DNA of 64,000 nucleotides from Bacillota bacterium (GTDB lineage: Bacteria > Bacillota > Clostridia > Lachnospirales > Lachnospiraceae). Under the pieces are notes generated by a model, which saw only the letters and a program-made list of their open reading frames with translations, was not told the DNA's origin and made no database searches. The stretch is from positions 1-64,000 of the forward strand of contig JAEYPA010000105.1 in assembly GCA_023411225.1 (NCBI GenBank). Direction: 5' to 3'. This document shows positions 23,861-33,544 of this stretch, one piece after another (within the stretch, counting starts at the first letter, position 1; each line of letters opens with the position of its first letter). Position numbers and translations under genes: made by a program.

Positions 23861-25560
23861 ATGAGAGGTAATAAAATTTCGTTAAGGCATTCTTTAACCA
23901 TGAATATTTTTGCTTGTGTAATTTTTGTCACTCTATTAAGTTTTGGCATGCTAATGATTAATTTTCTTCCTTTAGTTAGTAAAGATACTTCCCAAAATGT
24001 AAAAAACTATATGTATGATATGGCAACAGCTTATGGGAAAACACTGGATAAAGAAATGGCATTTATGGGAAAAGATAAGGCTCTTGACAGTGAGAAACTT
24101 TCTGAACTTTATAAGGATGCAAAAGTAACATCTTCCAAGTCCAGCTATGTGTACATAACAGATCTCCAAGGTACTATTTTGTATCATCCTACTACAGAAA
24201 AGATAGGTAAGCCAGTAGATGATGAAGCTATAAAAGGGCTGATTACACAGCTCAAAGCCGGAACGACACCAAAGAAGGAAATAATAAAGTATAATTCTAA
24301 CGACAGCAAAAAATATGCATCCTATTACATAGGTAATGAAGGTAGTTATATTCTCTTGTTAATTACGGATGAGAAAGAAGTATTTTCTGGGTTTAATTAT
24401 GTAGTATCAATGTGTATATTTACTATTGTTCTTGCGTTGATTGCTTGTGGCATAATTGGATTTATCCTGGCCAAGTTTGTAGTACGTCCAATTGGAAAAC
24501 TGACTGATAACATAATAAAACTTTCTAATATGGATTTTCAAACTCCTGAGAACCAAAAAAAACTTGATCAGAGAAAAGATGAAACCGGGCAGATGATCAA
24601 AGCCATTGGTAAACTGAGAGAGGAGCTAGTTAAAGCTTTTGTTCACATTGGTGGACAAAGCAAGCAACTTTATGAAGCAATAGATTTTTTAAACAATCGT
24701 GCAGCTGAGAGCAATGAATCGATATTGCAGGTGGAAAGAGCGGTAGGTGAAGTAGCTGAAGGTACAAGTTCACAGGCTCAAGAAACTCAAAAGGCCACCG
24801 AAAATGTTATTCTGATAGGTAAAATGATAGAAGCTACAGGAAACAGGTTGAAAATCTTAATTATAATGCAGGAGCAATGAAAATGGCTGGAGAAGATGCC
24901 ATTGCAACATTAAGGCAATTGAATGATACCAACGTTAAGACGAGAGAAGCAATTGAAAAAATATACGCCCAAACTTATACGACAAATGAATCCGCTATGA
25001 AAATTAGGGAGGCAACTTCTGTGATTACGTCGATTGCCAGTGAAACCAATCTTTTATCCTTGAACGCATCGATTGAAGCAGCAAGGGCAGGCGAACAAGG
25101 CAAAGGATTCGCAGTAGTAGCGTCTGAGATACAAAAACTGGCAGATCAATCAAATGAATCTGCAAGACAGATAGAGGAGATTATAGATTCTTTGATTAGT
25201 GATTCAGAAAAAGCAGTAAAGATTATGATAGATGTAAAAGAGATTATTGAAGAACAGAGCAATAATGTAGAGAAGACAGAAGTAGGTTTTGTTGATGTTA
25301 AGAAGGGAATCGATAAATCTATTGGCAGTGTGCAAGAAATTTCCGATAATATCTCTAAAATGGATGAAGCTAGAATAAATGTCGTGGATATTGTACATGG
25401 TTTAACAGCCATTGCAGAAGAAAATGCAGCTTCCACACAAGAAACATCAGCATCTACTGCAGAATTCAGTACTACCATACATGATATGACTAAACAGATA
25501 GAAAAGATTAAAGAAGTTGCCAATGATTTAGAAACTTCAATGTCTATGTTTAATATTTAG
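23861..25560 (+). pseudogene. Methyl-accepting chemotaxis protein gene with a single-base frameshift
   Basis: From ATG 23861 (AAGGAGG upstream) the frame encodes a first membrane helix (near residues 15-37), an extracellular Cache-like domain with SYVYITDLQGTILYHP, a second helix, a HAMP domain (VRPIGKLTDNI) and the start of the signalling domain, then stops at 24880. Around 24845-24850 the next frame takes over ([17 protein letters not shown]) and runs to 25560 with the complete receptor hairpin [30 protein letters not shown]. Adding one base near 24848 restores about 566 continuous residues. It senses a ligand outside the cell. The break is either a real mutation or a sequencing error. Confidence 0.85.
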
Positions 25561-25598
25561 TATATAATTAGGGTAGAAGTATCAAACTCACGATTAGC

Positions 25599-25635
25599 AA
25601 AAAGGCTTCTTTGATTCGAAAGGAAGCCTTTTTAA
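25599..25635 (+). terminator. Terminator after the chemotaxis receptor gene
   Basis: AAAAAGGCTTC (25599-25609) and GAAGCCTTTTT (25623-25633) form an 11-base perfect stem with a 13-base loop and a T-run. Confidence 0.85.
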
Positions 25636-25663
25636 AATACAAAATTACATTTTAGGAGGTTCT

Positions 25664-26539
25664 ATGACGATACGACATTTAAAGATATTTATTACTGTTG
25701 CCGAATGTAAAAAGATGAGAAAGGCAGCTGAGCAGTTATACATCTCTCAACCTACTGTTAGCCAAGCAATAGCAGAGTTAGAAAACTACTACGGAGTAAA
25801 GCTGTTTGAACGGCTATCTCAAAAAATCTATATTACAGAAAGTGGGATTCAATTACTTGATTATGCTAGACATATAGTAAGTTTATATGAGGACATGGAT
25901 CTTGCCATGAAACATGCAGGAAGTAAACCTACTCTTCGGATTGGTGGTAGTGTCTCGGTAGGAACCAGATTCTTTGAATCACTAGCAAGGCAGATGGAAG
26001 AAAAGGTCCCAGAGCTAGATATGCGAATGGTCATTCATAATACGGAACATATTGAAACACTTATCACAAAAAGTAAATTGGATGCTGGAATAGTAGAGGG
26101 AATTATTCAGGATAGAAACATAGTAAGAGTACCTATTTACAAGGATGAGCTGGTCATTGTAGTTGGAACCTCGCACCCATTTTATAAGAGAGAATGCATT
26201 GCATTAGAAGAATTGGATGGACAATGCTATATTGCTAGAGAAGATGGAAGTGTATTTCGTAATCAGTATGAGAAACTTTTGACAGAACGAAATATCAAAA
26301 TGGTACAGAAGTGGAGTAGTTCCAATACAGAACCTATAAAAAAGGCAGTGATTTCTGGAAAAGGACTTGCTATAATGTCTCGTTTGATTATTGAAAAGGA
26401 GCTTAGGGAAGGAAGTCTCCGGGTGGTTCCTGTTAATGGAATAAATGTTAGAAGAGAGATAAATCTTATTTACCATAAAGATAAGTTTATCTCTCCTCAT
26501 ATGGCTATTTTTATGGATTTAGCAAAACAGCTTACTTAA
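25664..26539 (+). CDS. LysR-family transcriptional regulator
   Basis: The 291-residue protein has the LysR HTH at residues 1-60 (MTIRHLKIFITVAECKKM, then LYISQPTVSQAIAELENYYG) and the two-lobed ligand-binding domain after about residue 90. AGGAGG precedes the ATG. It converges with and overlaps by 4 bases the chromate-transporter genes on the other strand; that arrangement does not put it in their promoter, so its targets are uncertain. Confidence 0.9.
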   Translation: MTIRHLKIFITVAECKKMRKAAEQLYISQPTVSQAIAELENYYGVKLFERLSQKIYITESGIQLLDYARHIVSLYEDMDLAMKHAGSKPTLRIGGSVSVGTRFFESLARQMEEKVPELDMRMVIHNTEHIETLITKSKLDAGIVEGIIQDRNIVRVPIYKDELVIVVGTSHPFYKRECIALEELDGQCYIAREDGSVFRNQYEKLLTERNIKMVQKWSSSNTEPIKKAVISGKGLAIMSRLIIEKELREGSLRVVPVNGINVRREINLIYHKDKFISPHMAIFMDLAKQLT

Positions 26540-27096
26540 ATTATCCTATACAATAGGGTTCCGATTACGCCACTTCCAAAGATTACAGTAATGGCATTGA
26601 CTTTAAATTTGCGAAGGGCAATAATCCCTCCGATAAACAACAGTAATTCAATGATGTGAAAATCTGCTGCTTGCATGGAAAATACACCATTATGAAATAG
26701 AGCAAGTAACAGAATTGACATTCCTGCAGAAGCTATCAAAGCGACAACTGCTGGTCGTAAAGCACTAAGGACAGTCTGTACACCAGAAAATGATCTGTAT
26801 TTATAGTAAAAATAGGCCAGTGTAAGACAAATTATAAAGGATGGTAAAACACATCCAAGAGTACAGATAATTGCACCTGGAATGCCTGCAAGTCTTGTAC
26901 CCACAAATGTGGCTGAATTGATGGAGATTGGACCTGGTGTCATTTCTGCTATGGTGATTAGGTCTGAAAACTCTGACATTGTCAAAAGATGAAGATTGTC
27001 CACAATTTGTGCCTGAATTAGAGGAATAGCAGCATAGCCACCACCAACACTGAATAAACCAACTTGGATAAAGCTAAAGAATAATGTTAATAACAT
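26536..27096 (-). CDS. Chromate transporter family protein, short subunit 2
   Basis: This 186-residue membrane protein is one half-length CHR domain: VGLFSVGGGYAAIPLIQ near the N-terminus and EMTPGPISINSATFVG are the family signatures. Short CHR proteins work as heterodimers encoded by adjacent genes; the second is directly upstream, 2 bases away. The family exports chromate or moves related oxyanions; the actual substrate in an anaerobe is uncertain. Confidence 0.88.
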   Translation of the reverse strand: MLLTLFFSFIQVGLFSVGGGYAAIPLIQAQIVDNLHLLTMSEFSDLITIAEMTPGPISINSATFVGTRLAGIPGAIICTLGCVLPSFIICLTLAYFYYKYRSFSGVQTVLSALRPAVVALIASAGMSILLLALFHNGVFSMQAADFHIIELLLFIGGIIALRKFKVNAITVIFGSGVIGTLLYRII

Positions 27097-27098
27097 GG

Positions 27099-27689
27099 CT
27101 ACGCCTTCCTTTCCACTGTGGCTTTATTTTTCTTTAATTCTACTAGTAAATCAAGAATTCCAATTGCGAGACAGGATAAAATAATTAACATTGCGCTAAT
27201 ACCAAATAAATAAGTGCTCACAAAGGCTGTGACCATTAATCCAATATATAAAACACGTTTGGTAAGATATACATTTTTAGCAAGCTTTAGAACCACGTCA
27301 AAAATTACAGCAGCCACACCTGCACGCATTACCTGTAGAGCTGTGGCAATTACATCATTTTCTCGGAACTGTTGATAGAATACACTAATAAGAGAGATTA
27401 TTACCATTGGTGGAAGTGCTGTTCCTAAGACAGCTACCAATGAACCAACAATACCTCTCATGCGATATCCGATGATGACGGAGGCATTAATTGGAATAGG
27501 TCCCGGTGAAGACTGAGCGATTGCTGTAATATCTAACATCTCTTCTTCGTCAAACCATTCTAACTCTTCAACAAATTTCTTTTTCATTAAAGAGACAATT
27601 ACAAAACCGCCACCAAAGGTGAACGCGCTTAATATAAAGGTTGCTCGAAATAAATTCCATAGCATATGTTTGTTAGTATTTTTTTTCAT
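27099..27689 (-). CDS. Chromate transporter family protein, short subunit 1
   Basis: The 196-residue partner half has FTFGGGFVIVSLMKKKFVEELEWFDEEEMLDITAIAQSSPGPIPINAS, the N-terminal CHR signature with the SPGP motif, and five to six predicted helices. AAGGAGAAC precedes ATG 27689. It is followed after 2 bases by the second subunit gene, so the pair is co-transcribed. It belongs to the short-chain CHR branch, where both halves are needed. Confidence 0.88.
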   Translation of the reverse strand: MKKNTNKHMLWNLFRATFILSAFTFGGGFVIVSLMKKKFVEELEWFDEEEMLDITAIAQSSPGPIPINASVIIGYRMRGIVGSLVAVLGTALPPMVIISLISVFYQQFRENDVIATALQVMRAGVAAVIFDVVLKLAKNVYLTKRVLYIGLMVTAFVSTYLFGISAMLIILSCLAIGILDLLVELKKNKATVERKA

Positions 27690-27815
27690 TATGTTCTCCT
27701 TAAATCATTTACTCCATTTATAATAATACAAAGTTAAAGATTGGTAAAATATATATAATTTATTGAAGTGATAGGTAAATGCCTATTAATTTGGTTTGAA
27801 AAATTGGCTGTTGTC

Positions 27816-28604
27816 CTACTTCTTTTTATAATTATATTCATAACTGCAATTTTTGCTCTTGGCTTGAAAAATTGTGGTTTTATTACAACTAAAGTGAAAA
27901 CTTGCCTTTGTACAGTTACTTTCCTTTATACAGCCTGTCATCCGGCCTTTTTTGGGAGAACGTAGAGGGAGTGACTTGGCTGGTTTCAGCCTGATATCCA
28001 GGCGATATCTACCTTGAGTAAGTACAAGATGGGTTTCTTTCAGTACTTTAATTCTTACTCCTTTGTAGGTAGCTAGACGATATTCCTTTCCTTTATAGGT
28101 AATAGCGCAGATACAACCAGTGAAATGAAGTCCACAAAAGGGAATATGAGCAATGGAAATCATAATGCTCAGGTCTTCTAAAAAATCGTTACATTGAACC
28201 CATAGGTATTCCTTAGGAAAGGAGTGGCCATAATCTCCTTCAATGTATCCAGTTCCCCCATTGAAATTCTTTTGTTGCCCATGTATTGTGAAACTACCAT
28301 TAATGGCATGTCTCATACTGATGACTTCATGGTTACACTGCATTGGTAAATAATGAAAAGGACCCATAATAGAATAGCGCAAGGGATGAAAAGCCCCGTA
28401 GAAGATCTGCCCCTTTATTGCAGGGTAGTTAAGGCATAACCTTTTCTTTGAGATATGACATTTTGACAAATCATTATACTGTAATACTTCTTGACTTGTT
28501 ATTACCTGAAGAAACTCCCCGGTGGATGCTTTCCCAACAATAATTGCTATGGTGTTATTGTCTTTCTGATGCTTAAAGTAACGACCTATAAAATAATTTT
28601 TCAT
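27816..28604 (-). CDS. Tocopherol cyclase-like family protein
   Basis: The 262-residue protein has the family blocks GPFHYLPMQCNHEVISM, GYIEGDYGHSFPKEYLWVQCND (the highly conserved centre) and a C-terminal MTGCIKES...YEYNYK. In plants this fold cyclises tocopherol precursors, but the bacterial members have no assigned reaction, and this one is shorter than the roughly 310-residue relatives. AAGGTGG precedes ATG 28604. It is upstream of, and in the same direction as, the chromate-transporter genes, 126 bases away. The C-terminal tail is unusually rich in Lys, Asn, Ser and Cys. Confidence 0.78.
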   Translation of the reverse strand: MKNYFIGRYFKHQKDNNTIAIIVGKASTGEFLQVITSQEVLQYNDLSKCHISKKRLCLNYPAIKGQIFYGAFHPLRYSIMGPFHYLPMQCNHEVISMRHAINGSFTIHGQQKNFNGGTGYIEGDYGHSFPKEYLWVQCNDFLEDLSIMISIAHIPFCGLHFTGCICAITYKGKEYRLATYKGVRIKVLKETHLVLTQGRYRLDIRLKPAKSLPLRSPKKGRMTGCIKESNCTKASFHFSCNKTTIFQAKSKNCSYEYNYKKK

Positions 28605-28856
28605 TTTCTACCACCTTTGTTATTTTCTATAGTATAGACAAGTAAGGAGGCCATTATTAATTTCAATCATAGTAGCAAAATTCACAAAAAAACTATGGAA
28701 TATCTAAATATAGTATTAATAGTATCTACATTATTCACAAAAAGGTCGAATTATGTAAAAAAATATTGCAAACATGTATATTATTTAGTAAACTTGTTTT
28801 TGCAGATTGAACATACTTTGACAATAGTTGGTCGAATATGACAAGAAGGAGATATT

Positions 28857-30269
28857 ATGATTACATTTTTAGTTTGTCTTGCTATTTTAATTGGTGGCTA
28901 TTTTATTTATGGCGAATTTATCGTTAAGACAGTAGGGTGTGATGATGAAGCAGCAACACCAGCCGTAAGATTACAGGATAACGTGGATTATGTACCTATG
29001 CCATGGCACAAGGTCTTTTTAATTCAGTTTCTTAATATTGCTGGTACTGGCCCAATATTTGGGGCAATTAGTGGTGCTTTATTCGGACCGGTAGCTTTTT
29101 TATGGATTACTTTTGGTACTATTTTTGCTGGAGGCGTTCATGATTATTTATCTGGAGTTGTTTCCATGAAACATGATGGTACCTCTGTATCTGAATTAGT
29201 AGGAATCTATCTTGGTAACAAGATGAAGATTATTATGAGAGTGTTTTCGATTGTACTATTGGTGCTTGTTGGTACTGTGTTTGTTAGTTCCCCAGCAGGA
29301 TTACTTGCCAATATGACCAGTCAGCCAGTAATGATTTGGACTGCAATTATTATTGTTTATTACATTGTAGCAACTGTTTTACCAGTAGATAAATTAATTG
29401 GTAAGATCTATCCGCTTTTTGGAGCAGCGCTACTAGCAATGGCAATCGGTTTATGTGGTGCTATGTTTATCGGACACTTTAAAGGAACAATGCCAATGAT
29501 GGAGCTTACTTTAAAAAATCTTCATCCTGCAGGACTAAATATATTTCCATTCTTATTTACTACCATTGCCTGTGGTGCTTTAAGTGGTTTCCATGCAACT
29601 CAGTCCCCTATGATGGCTCGTTGTGTAAAACGTGAAAGTGAAAGTAAACGAGTATTCTTTGGATCTATGGTAGTAGAAGGTATTGTGGCATTAATTTGGT
29701 GTGCGGTTACAATTGCATTTTTTGGCGAAACAGGACTGATTAACGAGGCTTTGACATCCGGTGGAGGGCCTTCTGGCGTTGTAAATACTGTATCCAAGGA
29801 ACTTCTTGGAACTGCAGGTGCGATTCTTGCTGTTTTAGGTGTTGTGGCTTGTCCAATTACTAGTGGTGATACTGCTTTCCGTAGTGCAAGACTTACTATC
29901 GCAGATGCATTTAAGATTAAGCAAGAAGGATTTAGAAATCGCTTTATATTAGCCATTCCTTTATTCGCTGTATGCATTGTATTGACACAAATTGATTTCA
30001 ATATTATCTGGCGTTATTTTGCATGGTCTAATCAGACCTTAGCAACAATATTCTTATGGACAGGATCCGCCTTTCTTTTGAAACATAAAAAGAATCACTG
30101 GATTACAACAGTTCCGGCAACCTTTATGACCTATGTAGTAATTTCTTATATTCTTCAAGCTCCGGAAGGTTTTCGACTGGCTACTACACTTTCTAATATT
30201 ATAGGAATTGTGGGTGCAGCACTTATTTTTGTATTATTTATGCTTAAAACAAAGAAAAAAGAAATGTAG
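28857..30269 (+). CDS. cstA: CstA-family peptide/pyruvate transporter (carbon starvation protein)
   Basis: The 470-residue polytopic membrane protein carries the CstA signatures FLNIAGTGPIFGAISGALFGPVA and GGVHDYLSG near residues 58-100, and about a dozen helices. Short CstA versions like this take up peptides or pyruvate during nutrient stress. GAAGGAG precedes the ATG. It is a single gene, divergent from the tocopherol cyclase-like gene, with a terminator after it. No LytS/LytT-type regulator is adjacent. Confidence 0.93.
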   Translation: MITFLVCLAILIGGYFIYGEFIVKTVGCDDEAATPAVRLQDNVDYVPMPWHKVFLIQFLNIAGTGPIFGAISGALFGPVAFLWITFGTIFAGGVHDYLSGVVSMKHDGTSVSELVGIYLGNKMKIIMRVFSIVLLVLVGTVFVSSPAGLLANMTSQPVMIWTAIIIVYYIVATVLPVDKLIGKIYPLFGAALLAMAIGLCGAMFIGHFKGTMPMMELTLKNLHPAGLNIFPFLFTTIACGALSGFHATQSPMMARCVKRESESKRVFFGSMVVEGIVALIWCAVTIAFFGETGLINEALTSGGGPSGVVNTVSKELLGTAGAILAVLGVVACPITSGDTAFRSARLTIADAFKIKQEGFRNRFILAIPLFAVCIVLTQIDFNIIWRYFAWSNQTLATIFLWTGSAFLLKHKKNHWITTVPATFMTYVVISYILQAPEGFRLATTLSNIIGIVGAALIFVLFMLKTKKKEM

Positions 30270-30285
30270 GTTAGCGCTACAATTG

Positions 30286-30324
30286 CAAGCTCTTTTTCTG
30301 TCAATCAGAAAGAGAGCTTGTTTT
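30286..30324 (+). terminator. Terminator after cstA
   Basis: CAAGCTCTTTTTCTG (30286-30300) pairs with CAGAAAGAGAGCTTG (30306-30320), with one mismatch or wobble, and TTTT follows. Confidence 0.85.
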
Positions 30325-30458
30325 CAATTTACCTATCAGTAAAGTGGAAACATATCCAAGTTTATGAAACTCTTCCATTCATTATATATTACATAAATGT
30401 TACAAATGTGTTAACATAATATTGCTAGCAAAACAAATAAGATAAGGAGGAAAGGAAT

Positions 30459-30521
30459 ATGTGTTTTAAATTCAACTGTGCAAACTTAATTGAAATGATT
30501 AGAAAATGTTTTGGTTGCTAA
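30459..30521 (+). CDS. 20-residue cysteine-rich peptide gene
   Basis: ATG 30459 follows AAGGAGGAAAGG, with an exceptionally strong ribosome site. The frame encodes 20 residues with cysteines at 2, 7, 17 and 20, ending in Cys-Phe-Gly-Cys, and stops at TAA 30519-30521. It is amphipathic with a basic patch. A terminator begins 31 bases later, so this is a stand-alone transcription unit of about 100 bases. It could be a metal- or thiol-sensing peptide, an export signal or a small toxin; none can be shown here. No protease, transporter or radical SAM gene is adjacent to suggest maturation. Confidence 0.55.
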   Translation: MCFKFNCANLIEMIRKCFGC

Positions 30522-30551
30522 TAAGTAATTTATATAAAATATAAATATCAT

Positions 30552-30585
30552 AGGGGCTCTCGCGTCAATAGCGGGGGCCCTTTTC
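30552..30585 (+). terminator. Terminator after the 20-residue peptide gene
   Basis: AGGGGCTCTCGC (30552-30563) pairs with GCGGGGGCCCTT (with G-U pairs) across a short loop, followed by TTTTC. Confidence 0.8.
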
Positions 30586-30716
30586 TTTATAAGATAATGC
30601 AAGGTATTTTTTACCTATATAGTTAAAATTGAAGCTGATAAAATCAAGTATGTGGTCTAGTTTTCGTTTTTTAACAATAGATATAATGTTGAAACTAGAA
30701 GTTCCGTGGTGTTAAA

Positions 30717-32126
30717 GTGAATCCATCCATTTTAAAATTATTACGGAAAGGCATTATAGTATTTAGTGCAACCTTATTAGTGCTCATTATGGAAGAGTAT
30801 GTAATTATAGGTTTTTATTTCCGAAGACATTTTTATCCCAATACTTTTATTGGTGGAGTAAATTGCTCGAATCTTACTGTAACAGCGGCAGGAGAGATAA
30901 TTCAGCAAAAGGTGAAAGACTATCAATTAACTATTAAGGGAAAAGACCATCTGATGCAGAAGATACCCGGAGATAGTATTGAGTTATTCTACCAATATCG
31001 TGAGGAAGCAAAGGATATTCTAAAAAAACAGAAGTCCTACTTCTGGATTAGTAAGGTATTTGGCTCTCATGAGATAGAGAATCCGAGCAAGCTTGTCTAT
31101 GATTCGGAAAAACTGAAAGAATATCTGGACAATGTATGTATACCTGACAGAGGGAAGTTAATAGTTTCAAAAAATGCCACAATCTCAAAGTACAATAAAA
31201 AGACTGGATTTTCCATTGTAAAAGAGGTAGTTGGTAATGAGTTAGATCGTAACCTTGTAAAAGCAGCAGTGGAGGGGGCTATTCATACTCTGACAAGGGA
31301 AGTGTCATTAGAAGAGAAAAACTGCTACATAAAGCCCACCATTGTAAGCACAACACCGTCTCTTAAGAAAGCTCTAAAAGTTATCAATGGCTATATGATG
31401 ACCAAACTAATCTATAAGTTTGGAAATAAAACAGAGGTGTTAGATAAGGAACTGATAGGACCTGCAATTATAGTGGATGCCAATCATCAGGTCAGTATTA
31501 ATCAAGAAAAGATAGCAGCATTTGTGACCTATCTGGCAAATACCTACAATAATTCCAAAGGTACGTTAAGATTTCTAAGTAGCTATAAAAAGGAAGTGGT
31601 CTTAAAGAACGTAAACTATGGTTGGGTTTTGAATGAAGAACAAGAGTTAAAGGAAATTATGGAATGTATCAAAGCCGGAAAACAGATGGAGAGAGAGCCG
31701 ATCCCTGCTAGTGATTCGCCTAACCCAAAGTATAAATCCTTTGGCAATACTTATGTAGAGATTTGCAAGGAGAAACAACATTTATTTTTTTATAAAACTG
31801 GTAAGCTTATACTAGAAAGTGATGTTGTAACGGGCATTATAAAAGGTGGTCATGATACACCTAAAGGACTATATTATGTCAGTCAGAAACAAAGGAACCG
31901 AACCCTTAGAGGTTTTAATGATGATGGAAGTAAATATGCAGCATTTGTATCATATTGGATGAGGTTTAATGGTGGCATTGGACTTCATGATGCTCCATGG
32001 CAACCTTATTTTGGCGGAAATCGTTACCGTTATGCAGGTTCCCATGGTTGTGTGAACCTTCCACCAAATGTAGCCAAAAGCTTATATGAGAACATAGAAT
32101 TATATACACCTGTTATAGTATATTAG
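30717..32126 (+). CDS. L,D-transpeptidase with N-terminal membrane anchor and VanW-like region
   Basis: The 469-residue protein starts at GTG 30717 (ribosome site weak). A single helix at about residues 13-33 anchors it. An extracellular region (about 35-320) resembles the peptidoglycan-binding_4/VanW N-terminal repeats. A YkuD domain ends the protein, with the catalytic SHGCVN motif (His443, Cys445) and the upstream GIGLHDAPW block. It forms 3-3 or other alternative cross-links in cell-wall peptidoglycan, insensitive to most beta-lactams. No partner gene overlaps it. Confidence 0.88.
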   Translation: MNPSILKLLRKGIIVFSATLLVLIMEEYVIIGFYFRRHFYPNTFIGGVNCSNLTVTAAGEIIQQKVKDYQLTIKGKDHLMQKIPGDSIELFYQYREEAKDILKKQKSYFWISKVFGSHEIENPSKLVYDSEKLKEYLDNVCIPDRGKLIVSKNATISKYNKKTGFSIVKEVVGNELDRNLVKAAVEGAIHTLTREVSLEEKNCYIKPTIVSTTPSLKKALKVINGYMMTKLIYKFGNKTEVLDKELIGPAIIVDANHQVSINQEKIAAFVTYLANTYNNSKGTLRFLSSYKKEVVLKNVNYGWVLNEEQELKEIMECIKAGKQMEREPIPASDSPNPKYKSFGNTYVEICKEKQHLFFYKTGKLILESDVVTGIIKGGHDTPKGLYYVSQKQRNRTLRGFNDDGSKYAAFVSYWMRFNGGIGLHDAPWQPYFGGNRYRYAGSHGCVNLPPNVAKSLYENIELYTPVIVY

Positions 32127-32220
32127 AAAGCATTAAAGGTGTCATTGCAGTTTGTCCCAGTTTAAGCTACAATAACTTTAATTAATGAGACATAGAAGAA
32201 AACAAAGGAGATAGTAAAAG

Positions 32221-33390
32221 ATGACAAAGAAGCTGTATGATCAGGATGCTTATCAAATAGAATTCCATGCAGTAGTTGAGCAATGTACTTCTGTGAAGAA
32301 AAAGGATTACACTAAGTATCAGGTGGTTCTAGATCAGACTCTCTTTTTCCCAGAGGAAGGAGGGCAAAGTCCCGACCAAGGATATATAGACAACAAAGAA
32401 GTAATAGATGTACAGATAAAGGATAATATAATTATCCATACCTTAAAAGAACCACTTGTAGTGGGTAGTAAGGTACATGGAGTAATTGCATGGGAGCATC
32501 GGTTTAATAATATGCAGCAGCATTCTGGAGAACATATTTTTTCCGGACTAGTGCATCAGCAATATGGATATGATAACGTTGGTTTTCATCTTAGCAATCA
32601 GATTGTAACCATGGATTTTAATGGTGTATTAACCCCTATCCAGGCAGCTGAGATCGAGAGGAAAGCCAATGAGGTCATTATTAGGAATCTTCCGATAGAG
32701 GTCACCTTTCCATTGAAAAAAGAATTGGCTACCTTGGAGTATAGAAGTAAGATAGAGATAGAAGGTCAAGTGCGAATTGTTACGATACCTGGAGTAGATG
32801 TATGTGCATGCTGCGCTCCCCATGTTCACTATACAAGAGAGATAGGCCTCTTAAAAATCATGAGTCTACAAAATTATAAAGGTGGTGTTCGCATCAGCAT
32901 TCTATGTGGATACCGAGCTTTAGAGGACTACAGGGAGAAGGTTAAGGTAATTGCAGAGTTATCCGTTGCCCTATCTAGTAATCAGGAAAATCTAGTAGGA
33001 GCTGTTAATCGAATCAAGGAGGAAACTCAATCTTTAAAGCAGGAATTATATGCAACTAAGCAGGCTTTTTTGGAAACCAAGATTAGCCAGATTCCAAAAT
33101 CAAAAGAAGATGTGCTTTTATTTGAGAATAACCTGGATACCCTTACTATGCGTAATGGAGTAAATAGACTGGTATCTGAACATACTGGTGTTTGTGGTAT
33201 CTTTTCTGGATTGGATAGGGAGGGCTATAAGTTTATCCTTGCCAGTAAGGAGAAGGATATTCGTCAGGTAATGGCAATACTAAAAGAGGTTTTAGATGCT
33301 AGAGGAGGCGGAAGTGCGGCCATGGTTCAGGGTTCCGTATCAGCAAGGAAGGAAGATATCATAGCTGCTATACATGACGGTATGGCGTAA
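32221..33390 (+). CDS. Alanyl-tRNA editing protein (AlaX-type with DHHA1 tail)
   Basis: The 389-residue protein is an AlaRS editing-domain homologue. The zinc-binding site is H101-x3-H105 (QQHSGEHIFSG) with Cys197 and His201 (CACCAPHV). The N-terminal barrel (EEGGQSPDQG) and C-terminal DHHA1-like domain after about residue 290 (GGGSAAMVQGS) match the long AlaX form. It deacylates mischarged Ser-tRNA(Ala) or Gly-tRNA(Ala) in the cytoplasm. AAGGAGA precedes the ATG. It is a single gene 94 bases after the transpeptidase. Confidence 0.9.
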   Translation: MTKKLYDQDAYQIEFHAVVEQCTSVKKKDYTKYQVVLDQTLFFPEEGGQSPDQGYIDNKEVIDVQIKDNIIIHTLKEPLVVGSKVHGVIAWEHRFNNMQQHSGEHIFSGLVHQQYGYDNVGFHLSNQIVTMDFNGVLTPIQAAEIERKANEVIIRNLPIEVTFPLKKELATLEYRSKIEIEGQVRIVTIPGVDVCACCAPHVHYTREIGLLKIMSLQNYKGGVRISILCGYRALEDYREKVKVIAELSVALSSNQENLVGAVNRIKEETQSLKQELYATKQAFLETKISQIPKSKEDVLLFENNLDTLTMRNGVNRLVSEHTGVCGIFSGLDREGYKFILASKEKDIRQVMAILKEVLDARGGGSAAMVQGSVSARKEDIIAAIHDGMA

Positions 33391-33544
33391 GAGAGAATGT
33401 AGGGAAAAGATAGAACACTAGAATAAGTTGTATTTCACCGTTTCTTCATATTATGAATATATTATTTTAACAAATCACTGTTAAGCTAATAACGAAGGAA
33501 GAATAATTTCTTAGTAAGTCATATTAGGAAAGATAGGTGTTTAG

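Noticed and set aside
29600..30001. 133-codon minus-strand frame inside cstA
   Set aside because: It is antisense to the conserved CstA membrane core and lacks a ribosome site.
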